Positions 10,249 to 21,810 are shown, counted from the stretch's first letter. The stretch: 64,000 nucleotides of DNA from Fusarium oxysporum f. sp. lycopersici 4287 (GCF_000149955.1 NC_030991.1:2663571-2727570); one strand, 5' to 3'. The notes: generated from the letters alone by a model not told the origin. Made by a program: numbers and translations.

Positions 10249-11763
10249 TTACGACAGCCAAATCAGACGTTGGTTTCGGTCGCGAATAATCTCAATTCCA
10301 AGAAACCACTGTAGCATATCTCCTCCAGAGAGTTGGTACTTTTCTCGAAGCTTGCCTATCGTCCATTCGACCGATCTTTGATTGGTCTTCTCGTAGGCAA
10401 CAATAAGGTCGTCCACATAGAAGAATATCAATATTCCTCCTTTCGAGAGACAGCATGGCTCGTGAGGTACAGACTTGAACCCAATGTTCGTAAGGGTGGT
10501 GGTTAGTTCCTTTTGCCAAAGTAATGGTGACTGGCGCAAGCCGTATAGTGCTTTCTGAAGTTTGAGGATCAGGCCAGGCTTCCGGTAGCCTCCGGGCATC
10601 CGCATATAGACGTCCTGTTTCAGTTCAGCATTGACAAAGGCGTTGACGACATCATACTGGAGAAGTTCTAAATCAAAGCGAGCAGCTATAGCCATGAGTG
10701 TTCGGAAAGATCTGCCGGCAAGTGTGGATGCATAGGTATCCTCGTGTGTCGACTTGGCCTGTTGATCGCCTCGCACAACGAGCCGGGCCTTGCACTTGGT
10801 GAACCATCCGTGCTTGTCGAACTTGTACACATAAACCCACATGCAGTCCAGGAGTTCCTTACCTGCGGCTTCTTCTCTCTGAACCTCACGCCAGGAGCGC
10901 ATTTCTTTATGGCTTTCAAGATGAGTCTTTTCTGCCTCGCGGAATAGGTCACCTAGTGGATGGTTCTTGAGGTCTTTATGCCTTTTTGGCAATATTGGCA
11001 TGTCTCGCCGGTGTATCCGGCGTTGGCCGTCACCTAAATCTGTCAGCTTTGCAGACTGTGTTTTGCAGTTGGGAGAATCCATCAGCTTAGTAGATTCCCC
11101 ATGGCTTCCCGTAGACTGAGGTTCTCCGCTATCAGGGTGGCAGCTGGCCGAGCTCGCCTGCTTCTCGAACTTCCGCTTACTCACCACGTTGCCATTCCAG
11201 GTCCCTTTCACAGATGCAAGTCGACCGGCATTAAATGCGGCCTCCCAGTAACTGCTCGGAGTTGAAATGACACGAGAGGCTCCATTTGCGCCGTCTCGTC
11301 CCGGGGAAGTGCCAGCGCTAGGTGGGACATGCACCATCTTGGCAGCTCGTAACTGAGGGGGGTTCCCCCCCTCCTTCCTCACGGGAGGTTCTCTGATAGT
11401 AGCGACCAGAAGGGCAGCAGGCCGTAGAGGGCAAGTCTCCGGGGTCAGGTAGGGAGTGAATCGAGCGGTCGTGTAGGGGTGATCAGTCCCGTCAGGCTCT
11501 TCTCGATTACGATCTCCTACGACTAGTGTCCTGCCAGTCTCACCCTGCGTAATCGTGGGATCACGTTCAAACCCTCTATGTGGATAACTTGCAGCCTCCC
11601 GCTCAAACGCTAGTCCTTCAGGCAAGGCGCTTAATTCCTCGTCTTCTTCTTGGGTAGAAGCATCCAGATTGATGCTAGATCCCTGTAGGACCTCAGCATC
11701 AGTGAGATGCTGAATAAGTTCTTCCTGGTTTAGTTCTTTTAAATCATCCTTGAGGTGTTGCAC
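10249..11763 (-). pseudogene. Copia reverse transcriptase segment
   Basis: The 504-residue frame covers the spacer after integrase and the RVT_2 reverse transcriptase. Landmarks are CMWVYVYKFDKHGWFTKCKARLVVRG, LLQYDVVNAFVNAEL, YGLRQSPLLWQKEL and the catalytic FFYVDDLIV (YVDD). It joins the integrase tail after a one-base frame change near 11760 (the reading shifts from DVIFN to FSGDVQHLKDDL). An in-frame TAA follows at its end. The catalytic aspartates are present but the polyprotein cannot be made. Confidence 0.85.
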
Positions 11764-11945
11764 ATCCCCAGAGAACGTTGAAGATCACGTCTCTAGTGGA
11801 GATGGCCTTGTTGGTCAACGGATTCCAGACCCTGTAGATGTTTGTTGAGTTATACCCGACCAGGTATCCTATCCACCCTCGGGGATTGAGTCGTTGTCGC
11901 CGATTCTTCTTTTTCAAAGCATCGGTCGCCATCGCGAAGGCTTTA

Positions 11946-14172
11946 CCATCCAGGACCACCTAGTGGGCACCCCCACCTAATGGACCACCAAAATTTGAAT
12001 CTTCCCATACAAACTCCGAATTTTCAAGTACAACGCATTCAGCCAAGAACGTAGATACTCGCAAACCTATACCAATGTTGTATAGCAGTTTTCATGGAAT
12101 TTCCCTATCGGCTTGATTTTTCCCCGTTCCGCCTTGTGGCCTAGTTCTCTAGCACTTTGAATTCTTTCGCATTTCTCCTCATCTACCCCACGCGACTCCA
12201 TCCACTTGAGCCGAATTTACACCTAATTTTCTTGTCGGAACTCCTTTCGCAATGGTTCGCCGTGTTTATACCGAAGATGACGTAGCTGAGGCTATACTCG
12301 ATATTACTGATAGAGGCCTGTCACAGACGGGGGCGGCCCAGAAACGTGGAGTACCTCGGTCGACCCTTTCTGGGCGACTTTCCGGTCAAGCGAGCAGGAA
12401 TGAACGGATCCAGGCCCACCAGCGTATATCAAAGAGCCAGGAGGAGACACTCCTTCGTTGGGTGCTGCGACAAGAGTCTCTGGGCTATGCTCTATCGCAC
12501 AGCCAGCTCCGCGCCTGTGTCGAGGCCATCCTCAAACAACAAAGCAATAACAAGCCTCTGGGTAAGCACTGGACTACGAGACTCGTCAAACGTCACCTAG
12601 AACTATCTAACAAGCTTGGGAAACGTCAGGAAGCCGCCAGATTTGACGGATTTACTCCGAAGGCGGTCAATTGGTACTTCGATATCCGGGAGGATGAGTA
12701 CGGCTGGATCAAGCCTGAGAACACGGTTGACGTGGACGAGGGCGGTATAATGGTGGGTTTCGGTAAGTCTTCTACAAGTGCTCTATGGGTTTTTATAGGG
12801 CATAGCTAATTGATTGTCCATGAGGCCTGGACAGCCTCGTAATCGGGAACTCTGACCCGAAGAAGAAGGCGATGTTGAAAGGCGTTCAGTCGTGCACGTG
12901 GACCTCGTTTATTGAGGCTGTCACTGCAACTAGCCGCTCTTTAAAACCGGGAATTATCTTTAAAGGGAAAGAGCTGCAGAAACAGTGGTTTCTGAACGAA
13001 TTCGAATTAATAGCGGACTGGCACTACATCACATCCCCGAACGGCTGGACCGACAACCATATAGCTCTCGAATGGTTGAAAGACGTCTATCTACCTCAAA
13101 CGGAGCCTCGTGATGCATCGGATGCGAGACTTATTATCCTTGACGGCCACGGGAGCCATGCGCAGGTAAGCATTTCGGTGTTTTCGCCGCTGAGTCACCC
13201 GCTATAGGGTCGCTGACGAGCAGTCAGGACGAGTGGATGGCTACGTGCTTTCTGAACAACGTCTACTGCTGTTACTTACCAGCACATTGTTCCCATGGTC
13301 TGCAGCCATTAGATAATGGAATTTTTAATGTCATCAAAGGTGCATACCGGAAAGAACTCCAAAAGCTGGCTAGTTTGATCGATTCTGCGCCGGTTGACAA
13401 AGTCAACTTTATTCGGGCATACGCGAAAGCGAGGGAAGCGGGCATGAGGAAGAAGATTATCTTATCCGGCTGGAGGTTTACTGGAAATTGGCCAATAAAT
13501 CGTTACAAAGCTCTAGCACATCCAGAAATTCAACCGGACAAAGAAAAACTGCTGGAAGAGTTCAAGACGCCGAGCCCTCCTCAACTGCACTCAGATGATA
13601 CGCCGAAAACGAGCTGGCAAGTGAGGGAAATGGCCAAGCACCAAAGTCGTCCGACCAGGCAGAAGTACAGTAAGATTGCAAAGGGGCTGGAAGGTTTAGA
13701 GATGAAGGTTGCCGTTCAGAATGCGCGGATTACTGGCCTCGAGGAGCAGATGGCTCAGCTGCGGCGAGGGAAGAAAAGAAAGGCGGTACCGAACCCGAAC
13801 CGACGATTCATGGCTCTAGCGGAGTCTCTAGCGACTGGAGAAGCTCTTCCTGACTCAAAGGGGGCAGAAATAGAGGTAGATGTGGATGAGGAGGTCGAGT
13901 CGGTGATTGAGGTGGGTGTCAGGTTAGAGGACGAACGTGAGGACTCTACGGTCGTAACAAAGCACTGCCAGCGCACACGCAGCGGTCGGGAGGTCAAAAA
14001 ACCACGGAGAGAGTAAAATTCAAATAACTTTATAGAAACTCTCTTTAAAGCCTCGTTTATTAATTGAAAATCGGGCCTGTTTTTGCGGACATCAATATTT
14101 GGATTTTATATGGGAAGATTGAAATTTTGGTGGTCCATTAGGTGGGGGTGCCCACTAGGTGGTCCTGGATGG
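11946..14172 (+). mobile_element. Intact pogo-like transposon inside copia integrase
   Basis: 2227 bp flanked by TA (11944-11945, 14173-14174). Inverted repeats of at least 50 bp are almost identical. Each starts CCATCCAGGA and contains boxes CCACCTAGTGG and CCACCTAATGG at 17-bp period. Removing the element and one TA restores the copia reading frame without a scar: VYGC then KAFAMATDALKKKN. The outer limit is therefore at the CCATCC end, not at the inner CTAG repeat that also looks like a terminus. It contains one complete spliced transposase gene. Confidence 0.93.
12252..14016 (+). CDS. Pogo-like transposase, intact, three exons (546 aa)
   Basis: Exons 12252-12762, 12825-13165 and 13228-14016 splice to 547 codons with no interruption. 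Introns of 62 bp each have GT-AG ends, and the first has a GCTAAT branch motif. Domains: psq-type helix-turn-helix about residues 5-55 (DRGLSQTGAAQKRGVPRSTLSGRL), CENP-B-type helix-turn-helix about 65-135, then the DDE_1 catalytic domain. The acidic triad is D162 (VDVDEGG), D277 (LIILDGHGSH) and D313 (LQPLDNG), with 35 residues between the last two as in DD35D enzymes. The tail has a short coiled coil (about 420-450) and a basic GKKRKAVPNPNRR segment. Expected role: binding the element's own ends in the nucleus and cutting at TA. The same exon structure recurs in the dead sister at 30395-32137, which confirms the splice sites. Confidence 0.93.
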
Positions 14173-14992
14173 TACAACCATATACGCGTAGGTGTCTCTG
14201 ATCGGGCTTACGCTCCGTGACAACCACGCCGTCCCTAAAGGCAAAGTAAGTATAGAAACGCTCATATGGCGTCTTCCAATTGTAGATATACTTGGGTGTC
14301 CTATTGTATAGGTACACGGCAGCGCGCCAGATCTCAACCCAAAGGAACGAAGGCAGCTTTGCTCCAGCTCTCATCGCGCGAGCTTTCTCCTTGATCACAC
14401 CCCCCGAGCGCTCTGCGCCGCCATTTTGACTTTGGGCATATGGCGCGGAGGGCTCTAGGCGCATCCCGTTTTTGATACTGAGGAAGTCACTTACCTGGTG
14501 ACTATCCGGGATCTCGTTATCACACTCGATGACTTCGGGCCTACACTGGAGTTGTCGCTCTAGTGTTCTGAGTAGATGCTCAAGTGCACCAATAAGCGTT
14601 GGTGCAGTTCGATCGGGAAGATAATAGTCCCAGATATAGCCAGAGTAACGGTCGGTGACCAGCATAGCTGAAGTGTAGCCTGGATCCCCACTCATGTCGT
14701 GGAAATCAATAGCGAGTCGGATTCCAGCCTTCTCGGGTGGAACTCGTATTTGTCGACGGACTTGGCGCTTCACCTTCGCCATTCCACAAGCATCGCACTC
14801 AACCGTGGAGATCTCTCTGATCTTCACCCCCCGACATTGGCCCACGAGGTGCTTGAGTGCTTCGGCCATGGTCGTCTCCCACTCCGTGACCCATTCGTTG
14901 AGTTTGTTGATCTTCGGGGCTGCATGTACGGCTTTGTGGTACTTGTCGCGCGCTTCGGGTCGAAGGCGTTCGTTGTATACCACTCCAGATCT

Positions 14993-15442
14993 TCATAGCT
15001 CCTGATACCACTTGTCCAATCGGTCTCCCGTGACGCAGGATGTTTTCTGATACGTGGCCGAGACCGTCTTGAGGACAAACTCGACCAGCTTCTGCTCCTG
15101 TTTCTTCGTCTCTCTATACGCCGTTTCTTTCAGAGAGTAGATCCTGATATCATGCTCGTATTCCGCTCTTCCTTCAGACGTCAACTCTCCGATTCGCCGG
15201 GGCGGTACGTAATCTGAGCCGGGCGTCATTGTGCCACTATCGGGATCGTCCGGATCTGCTTGTCTGGGGTAGTCTCGGATTTCTGGAAGTTCTGGTCGCT
15301 GAGGCCATCGGATACGATCGGTCGGATCAATATACTGCCATAGGTCGTAGGCGTGCGCCAGTTTCTGGAATTCGTTGGACCAGGAGTCCCAATCCTCCGG
15401 AGACGCGTAGCTAATGGTCCTCTCGGCGTGTTTGGCCGACAT
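14993..15442 (-). pseudogene. Copia gag N-terminal part
   Basis: 149 residues starting MSAKHAERTISYASPEDWD, a copia gag N-terminus. It ends at TGA (14993-14995) and continues in the same frame as RSGVVYNERLRPEAR, so the stop is a nonsense change (CGA to TGA would explain it). No CCHC knuckle remains, because the gag C-terminus is within the deletion. Confidence 0.7.
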
Positions 15443-15514
15443 GGTGATAGAATGAACCGAAGGTCGTATGCATTTGGGTGCGCGGGTCGCTGAGATGCAA
15501 TTGAGACTCTTAAT

Positions 15515-15664
15515 TGTCAGACATTACGTGTATTCGGTTCATTGATGTGAATTGGTGTATTCATGTTGTGTTCTGTTGAAATCTACCCCTTAGAGGTTTT
15601 ACCATTTCGGCTGTAATCTTAAAGTATCCCTGCTTGCACGTGAGACCCCAGCACCTGTTCAACA
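15515..15664 (-). repeat. Copia 5' LTR
   Basis: 150 bp, partner of 9140-9289. The Hop-like open frame begins immediately to its right. Confidence 0.85.
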
Positions 15665-18568
15665 GAACGACGTATAGGCCTTCGTAGGCCGCGAAGCTTA
15701 AGCCCTAGTAATCAAATACACCGTGAAAAACGACAGCGAATAAGCCGACAAGCCAGTTTTAGCCCTCCTTTACTCGTAAATCGGCCGAACTCTGCAAGCA
15801 GTTCCGCAGCAAGCATCGGCCAATACTATGGAATAGGCGACGAAGATACGCTAAGCAACCTCTTTGCTTCTTATCCACAGACTTTTTCGACCTTCCCACT
15901 GCCCCACGGCTCGCAGGGCCTCCACGAACCTGCGTGGGATCTGCGGTTTGATTACGAGATTTACCTTCTAAATGAGTTTCCATCAGGAAGGACACGACTT
16001 CAGCGAGTCAGAGTCCCTATTCCAGGTCCCGAAATCGACCCTCCACCTTTCTCCTCCCCACCAGAGCCAGCCCAACGGCCATCGACCGCAACAAGAGCTG
16101 AGTTCGAATCTGCTATGAAAATTATACGGCAGGTTGTTGGTGAAGGCCAGAGTCTGACCATTGACCTTGCTCGGTCATACGAACGAGTGCGTGCATGGCG
16201 AGAGCGATGGGGTTGGTCGCCGCTCAGCTCAGACGCCTACAAATCTCCTCCACCATACTCTCCACCGCGCAAGTCACCTACACAGATTCTTCAAGTATCA
16301 CCAAGGGCCGAATCACCAGAATCATTATCTTTTCAACAAATCTCTTCACCTTTTCCAGGCCCAATCCCTAACCCACCTATTCCAGGCGATCCGGCGCCAT
16401 CGGCTGAAGCTCTCTTCGACTTGGTCAATTTGTTCGCGAAAGAAAACGGGTTTGGCATCGTTCGAAGGAATGCCTATTCATATAAAGGACGACGGATAAG
16501 ATACTCGCTTCAGTGTGATCGATTTGGACAGCCAGGGGCTTCAAAAGGCGCAGGCTTTCGACAACGTAAATCTCGGAAGTGTGGCTGTAAGTGGATGGTA
16601 ATTGCTGAAGCCCTGGAAGAGGGCAAATGGCTTCTACGACAACATCCAAACTTGGAACACAGCCAGCATAACCATGGACCTAGTATCACATCATCTGCGC
16701 ACCCCTCTCATAGACGACTCACTACGCCAGTAAGGGCAACCATTGAATAAACAAGTCGTCGAGTCGGCATCCGGGCTCGTGATGTTCGGGCCGTGGTCGA
16801 AGAGCAACATCCTGAATCGTCATTTACTCAGAGGGATATCTACAACGCCCGCGCGCTCATCAACCGGGAAAAGCTAAATGGCTACACACCTACTGCGGCA
16901 TTAATCAAGCTCTTCGACGAGATGGAGATTCCCTATCTTGCCAAGTGGGCTGATGACCAACCAAACCGTCTACTTGGTCTTGTCTGGACGTTTCCTTATT
17001 GTATCCAGATGTGGAAGCGGTTCCCTGAGGTCATAAGCTTTGACAACACATACAATACTAATCGATTCAAGCTTCCCTTATTCCAAGCCACTGGTCAGAC
17101 CTGTCTTGGGACTGTATTCAACGCAGCCTTCGGCCTGATCGACAATGAGAGAAGAGAAGGCTTCCAATTCCTCGCTGAGAGCATTCGCCAGCTTATAGGC
17201 CAGCACTCTGTTAGGCAACCTGATGTCATTATCACCGACTTCGACGACTCTATGAAGGCCGCCCTCAATGATCAGTTTCCTGATGTGCAGCAACAACTTT
17301 GCATCTATCACATTAACTCGAATGTCCTGCTTAAATCGAAGCAGAAGTGGGCTAAGAAACGGAAGAGCAGTAGTAGCCCTGACGCCAGTGACTGGGAGGA
17401 TTCAGCCCCTCAGACACAGGCTAAGCTCGGCCTTACGGACAAACAGCTGGTCCACGCGCTTACCGGTGACGAGATTCCTCACACCTACCGAGGGGTTCTT
17501 ATGATGTGGAAGCGTGTACTCTTTGCTGAAACAGAGGAGGCCCACGAGAAGGCGTGGAGAGACCTTTGCAAGAAGTTTGATGACCAAAGAGCCATCCTAC
17601 GCTATCTCCATGGGACCTATCTGCCGGTTAGGGCCCAGTGGGCACGCTGCTTCCTCCGCAAGCATTGCAACTTTGGTATCCGCGTCACCTCCGGAACAGA
17701 GGCAAGCAACAACAACATCAAGAGCTATCTCTTGAACGGCATGAGCCACTTGTATCGACTCGTCGAAGCAATGCAGGACATGATGAAAGATCAAGAACGT
17801 GACTTCAAGGATGCCTGCGCACAGGATGAGGTTCTTACTGCCCGTGAATACCTAGGATCAAGTGGAGACTACCTAGGTGATCTACCAACAGTGATTTCAT
17901 CGAAGGCGCTTGGGTTGATCAACAAGCAATATCGTATTGCTCGTAAGGCGATGCCTACCGGGAGGAATCCCTTTCCAGAGCCTCTCTCAGACTGTAACGA
18001 TGACTGCTCGGTTTCTGTCGAGCTTGGGGTCCCTTGTTGTCATAAAGTCTATGCGAAGCTGGGATCTGCAACGTCTTTCACTAGATATGATGTCCATCCA
18101 CATTGGCGACTACGAGATTCATCATTCCAAGATCCATACCGACGGATTCTTGATCCTAGGATTTCCACTGCTCTACGTGGCAGACCCAAGAATACCGCGC
18201 AGCCTGTGCCTTCGAGAATGGTCATTGGCGGGAGCAGCCAAAACGTCAGTCAACTGACCAGTCTAGCAGCAAGACAGCGAGCAGGCCGTAAGCGAGGTCG
18301 GCCGCCGCGAATCGTCAATAAATCTACACTCACCAGGGTCTCGTTGGAAGCAAGCCAGCATAGTAACACGCAGGCCAATAGTGAGGTAAGCAGCATATCG
18401 ACTCAGTGTCAGACACGAAGTCAGTCAGCCACCCTCGGATCTGGTCGAACAACAGGAGTCCGTGCTAGCGGTCGGAGGATGCAACCGAGCATCCGGAGGA
18501 CGAGGAGTCAATGGGAGCTAGTTGACAGCGATGAAAATATACTTCCTTCTATAGTAGTCAGAGAGTAG
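15665..18568 (+). pseudogene. Hop-like MULE transposase, one nonsense codon and missing 5' end
   Basis: One reading frame runs from the copia LTR to 18568. It is broken only by TAA at 16748-16750 (CAA to TAA would explain it). The first in-frame ATG is at 16115, but the 450 bp upstream are open and protein-like, with a proline-rich stretch (PIPGPEIDPPPFSSPPEP). The true N-terminus was therefore probably cut away by the copia junction. Domains: FAR1-type zinc-binding region around 16400-16690 (SLQCDRFGQ, KCGCKWMV, HSQHNHGP), MULE catalytic core with VISFDNTYNTN, VIITDFDDSMKAAL and VTSGTEASNNNIKS (D, D, E), and a SWIM-like CSVSVELGVPCCH motif. The C-terminal tail is basic, with an AT-hook-like RKRGRPPR. 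Hop elements are Mutator-like transposons known from Fusarium. Terminal repeats were not located. Confidence 0.85.
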
Positions 18569-18574
18569 AGCGTT

Positions 18575-19670
18575 AGACGTGTTTCCTGAGCAATAAACAG
18601 AGCAAGAAATTTTCCATTCAAAACGAGTCCTCTTGAGAGATCCTACTTTGCCAAGATCTTGAGAACCGGGAGAGCTTGAGGTAAGAATAAGGTCATGTTA
18701 AGAGAGCTGGTCACGCTGGGTTCGTCAGGAAGTATTTATGGGTCCGCGAAGAACTGACCAATTGAATGTTATATAAAGTCATGCCGCTGTAAGGTCATGC
18801 CTCTGTATCAAAACCGTCATGCCGCTCTATCAATTCCCAAAAAGAAATAGCCAGTAGTAGAAAAAGAAAGTTTAATAGGAGAGATTATTCTAAGAGAGAT
18901 ACCTAGGAACTAATAAAAGAAAATAGAAAAATAGCTAGGAAAAGTTAAAAATAAAAAGGGATAAAAAGAGACAAGATGATAGAGATAAAAAGAGGTACTA
19001 TATAGTATAATAGAGCTAGCCGGCCTTAAACCCTTTGCACTACTGACTAGTTTAGGCAGTTTCTCAAGCTCTTAGGGGAAAGAGAAAATAACCTCAGTCT
19101 ATTAATATTTTCTGTTTTAATGTAAACCCTGCCGAAGGCTTAAAAGCGGTCAGCTTGACCGGCTGCCTAGTAAGTAATGACTAAATCAACTCTACTAGAG
19201 TTGATTTTATTGACCCACTTTAAACCTTGTAGGGTTGATTATTGCCAAGGTGTAGAGTTTGATTTTACATTATTCCACATACAGGAAGGGTAGTGCTGAT
19301 CAGAACAGGGGTTTACTATCCCTTTCAATTATCGAGGAGCTCCGGCGAGTACATGTTAGATTGGCGGCTGGGAATTGTTGGATACGCGAGTAGGGTTGAT
19401 GTCCAATTGAATGAGGTTAATTTTCCCACTTGAGGGTCAATCTAGTCCCCAGGAGCTCGTCCTTCTTCTGTCTCTGTTCTGTCCTTTTATGTATATTCCC
19501 CGCCACTCAGTATTGATATATCAGGGGACCCACAAAATACACGTTTCTTTTACTGAGGCACTATCACTAATCTACCATCTTCTCGTCTCCACCTCTCTTC
19601 CGCAACCTCTGCAACTAGGGCCAGGGGGCTACTGGCACGGCTCATACGAATAGCGGCATCAGCGAAGAAT
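18575..19670. other. AT-rich transposon-derived spacer
   Basis: Three imperfect copies of GTCATGCCGCTGTA lie at about 18778-18830. They are followed by an A-rich, low-complexity tract to about 19020 that looks RIP-degraded, and then unremarkable sequence. The plus-strand frame 19411-19653 shows no domain and is probably spurious. Some of this may be the 3' part of the Hop-like element. Confidence 0.45.
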
Positions 19671-19680
19671 TAGCCTAGGA

Positions 19681-20558
19681 TAAGAACAATGATGGCAAGG
19701 TGAAAAAATGGCACGAATTTAATGGCGTCAAAGCGATACCGACCCTTGACAACCAGATACTGGTTTCAGACACTTTTGGCTGAGAAGACCTTACTAATCC
19801 GTCTTCGTTACGTATCCCTAGGTCAACCAAATCGCTTGGAAGGACAACAAACTTGTGTTATTCTTGTTTACCGTGTTCACCGGCGCCGACGATGAGCGTG
19901 TCGTCCGGTAGAGGAAGAAGTCATCGTCTAAGAAATCAGAAGCCAAGACTATATGCCGTTTTTTTTTTTTTTTTTTTGATGACGAGACTGTCAAGCTGAT
20001 CAACATACTGACAGTGGCTGCTGCTTATAACGACGAGATGAACCACGTTGACCGCGGTGACCAATTGAGGCCATACTGAAGGTATGATCATGCCCTACGC
20101 CGGGGCCCGTGACAGGCACTAGCCTGGCCTTCCTCCTTGATGTGGCCCTTGTTAACAGCTATATTGTTCAACTTCACGGGCAGCCAAGGTGGAAGAGATA
20201 CAAAAGTCACAGGAAATGGCGAGAGTGCATTTATAACAAATTGTTCAACGCCTACGGTTACGACAGTCAGGCAAGGCAGCTTTACCGAGCAGGGGACGAG
20301 CGTGATCTACAGGATGCCGAATTACAGCTTAAACGCCTGGACCGCGAGATCAACTTTGTCGACTGTCATGTTAAATCAGACTGCCTCGCCTGCCAAGGGT
20401 GTAGGCAGGGGCAGCTAAGAACAAAAGTCCCGGAATGGAGCCCTCTTACGGAGGTCAGCGGCAATGAGGAGAAGAAGAGGAAGCGACCTAAGGTGCATAG
20501 CCAGACCACCTTCGGATGCCGTATCTGTGATGTTGCAATTTGTCAAAGCAAATATTGA
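19681..20558 (+). pseudogene. PiggyBac-type transposase C-terminal relic
   Basis: Fragments in changing frames match the C-terminal half of fungal piggyBac-like transposases. They are WHEFNGVKAIPTLDN, VNQIAWKDNKLVLFLFTVFTG, then a 19-T run (19959-19977), then VKLINILTVAAAYNDEMNHVDRGDQLRPY and TFLLDVALVNSYIVQLHGQPRW, continuing to about 20558. The end retains a cysteine-rich stretch (DCLACQGCRQG, GCRICDVAIC), as in piggyBac C-termini. Frame changes occur around the T-run and near 20110, and a stop occurs after ERVVR. The N-terminal half with the first catalytic acids is absent. The 3' frame 20109-20558 alone is not a gene. Confidence 0.8.
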
Positions 20559-20559
20559 T

Positions 20560-21805
20560 GGGACTTCTATCACCACCTAATGTAGCAGAGGGTATTTGTA
20601 CCATTTATTTAGTGCATTTTAATTGGCCATAACCTCTCGTTGTGACCAACACGGAGGTCCGCAAGCATTGGGGAGATAATAACCGCCTTAAGCGTTAACG
20701 TCTGCGCCTCTATCCAGAAGCAGCTGAACAGTCTCTGATTGTCTCTCATGTGCGGCGTCGTGTAGGTCCACCAGTCACTGTTGATTTGCTAGCAAGGATG
20801 CGGCGCTTGTAAATAATGAATCCCAGGAATGTTAAGTTGTTTGCTTGCCTGCTGCCTCCTTGGACGAGGGCGCCGTGTGCGAGTTTATTTCGATCCGTAA
20901 TATATGGCGTGGAGCACACTCACCCCTGACCCAGCCGTATCTCCATTTGTCATGAGCTCTGATTCTCTGATGAGTCTTATTGGATGTGTGTATGTTCTTG
21001 GTTTAGTTGTTTCCCCGCGCTACGTCCTATATACATCTTTATACTGGGGTCCGACTGGAGTAACACTGCTATAACGATCGCACGCCCCATTATGTAAAGT
21101 ACACAACGTGACACCATTACCGTGCAGTGTAGCCAACTTTACTATTGTCGCCCCGGATGTGGCCCGATCTAGGCGTTACTTCAACAATTAACAAGAGACA
21201 TTGAAGACTTGGAGGAACTGAACTTTAATCGACTTGTTCTAAGCCCCGCGAGGACCAGAAGGAACCATTTTCTGCACGTAAGGCGTAGAACAAGAAACAG
21301 GCAAGGGTTTGGACGAGACCAGACCCCCATACCGCAGCACTTCAGTGGAATGCTCGGTATTGGGTAACTCGGAACCTTGGGAATGTGAATATGTATCTAC
21401 GCAGCGTACTCTGTAGGATGTGTGTGGTTATGTTGCACCCTGGTGCTCTCTCGTCCGTGGGTTACTAGCCATTCCAACACCTAGTTGAAAAGCACAACCA
21501 ATCATCGTCAAGTTAACAAATTACGATCTATTCATACCAGCTGATGGCAGAACAGAAGTTACCGCCCAACGAATTGAGTGTTTGATGCATGCTTACCTAT
21601 CCACTGAATTGTGAAAGGCTATCGCCAGGTCACTCCAGGGATTTTGCCCAATTAAATTTCAAGAATAGAGGGTACATTATTCTCTACCTAAATTAGCCTA
21701 TGATAGATGTTCCAACAATATGTTGAGTTACAAATCGTGACATCACACTGCTAACTCCTCAAATTGATTGATGCCTCTTCTGTAATTGACTCCCCTTCTT
21801 ATTAT
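20560..21805. other. Intergenic, no gene seen
   Basis: No frame over 60 codons and no splice-consistent gene recognised. It probably contains old transposon debris. Confidence 0.4.
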
Positions 21806-21810
21806 TGCTG

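Larger units (their letters stand above)
11744..14983 (-). pseudogene. Copia integrase, split by the pogo insertion
   Basis: The parts are 14175-14983 and 11744-11943. They read as one frame when the transposon is removed. The first 40 residues (YNERLRPEARDKYHKAVHAA ... WVTEWETTMAEA) are still gag. At about 14857 this jumps directly to the pre-integrase zinc region (LKHLVGQCRGVKIREISTVECDACGMAK), so the rest of gag and the protease are deleted. The catalytic core shows LAIDFHDMSG, ECDNEIPDSH and the GGAERSGGVIKEKARAM region (D, D, E). The tail RLNPRGWIGYLVGYNSTNIYRVW is the conserved post-integrase segment. Confidence 0.85.
9140..15664 (-). mobile_element. Ty1/copia retrotransposon, deleted and decayed
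   Basis: Two 150-bp LTRs (9140-9289 and 15515-15664) bracket minus-strand gag, integrase, reverse transcriptase and RNase H. The 5' LTR is the right-hand copy. A purine-rich tract (minus strand CTGGGGGGGTG, 9290-9300) abuts the 3' LTR. The LTRs differ at many positions, so the insertion is old. The 5-bp flanks (GTTAC on the left, GAACG on the right) do not match. The left flank is a pogo end and the right is Hop-like coding sequence. A pogo-like transposon at 11946-14172 interrupts it. The rest of gag and the protease are missing. Confidence 0.9.

Noticed and set aside
18778..18830. Three GTCATGCCGCTGTA-like repeats as Hop terminal repeats
   Set aside because: No inverted partner found near the 5' side, which is truncated; left as unexplained repeats.
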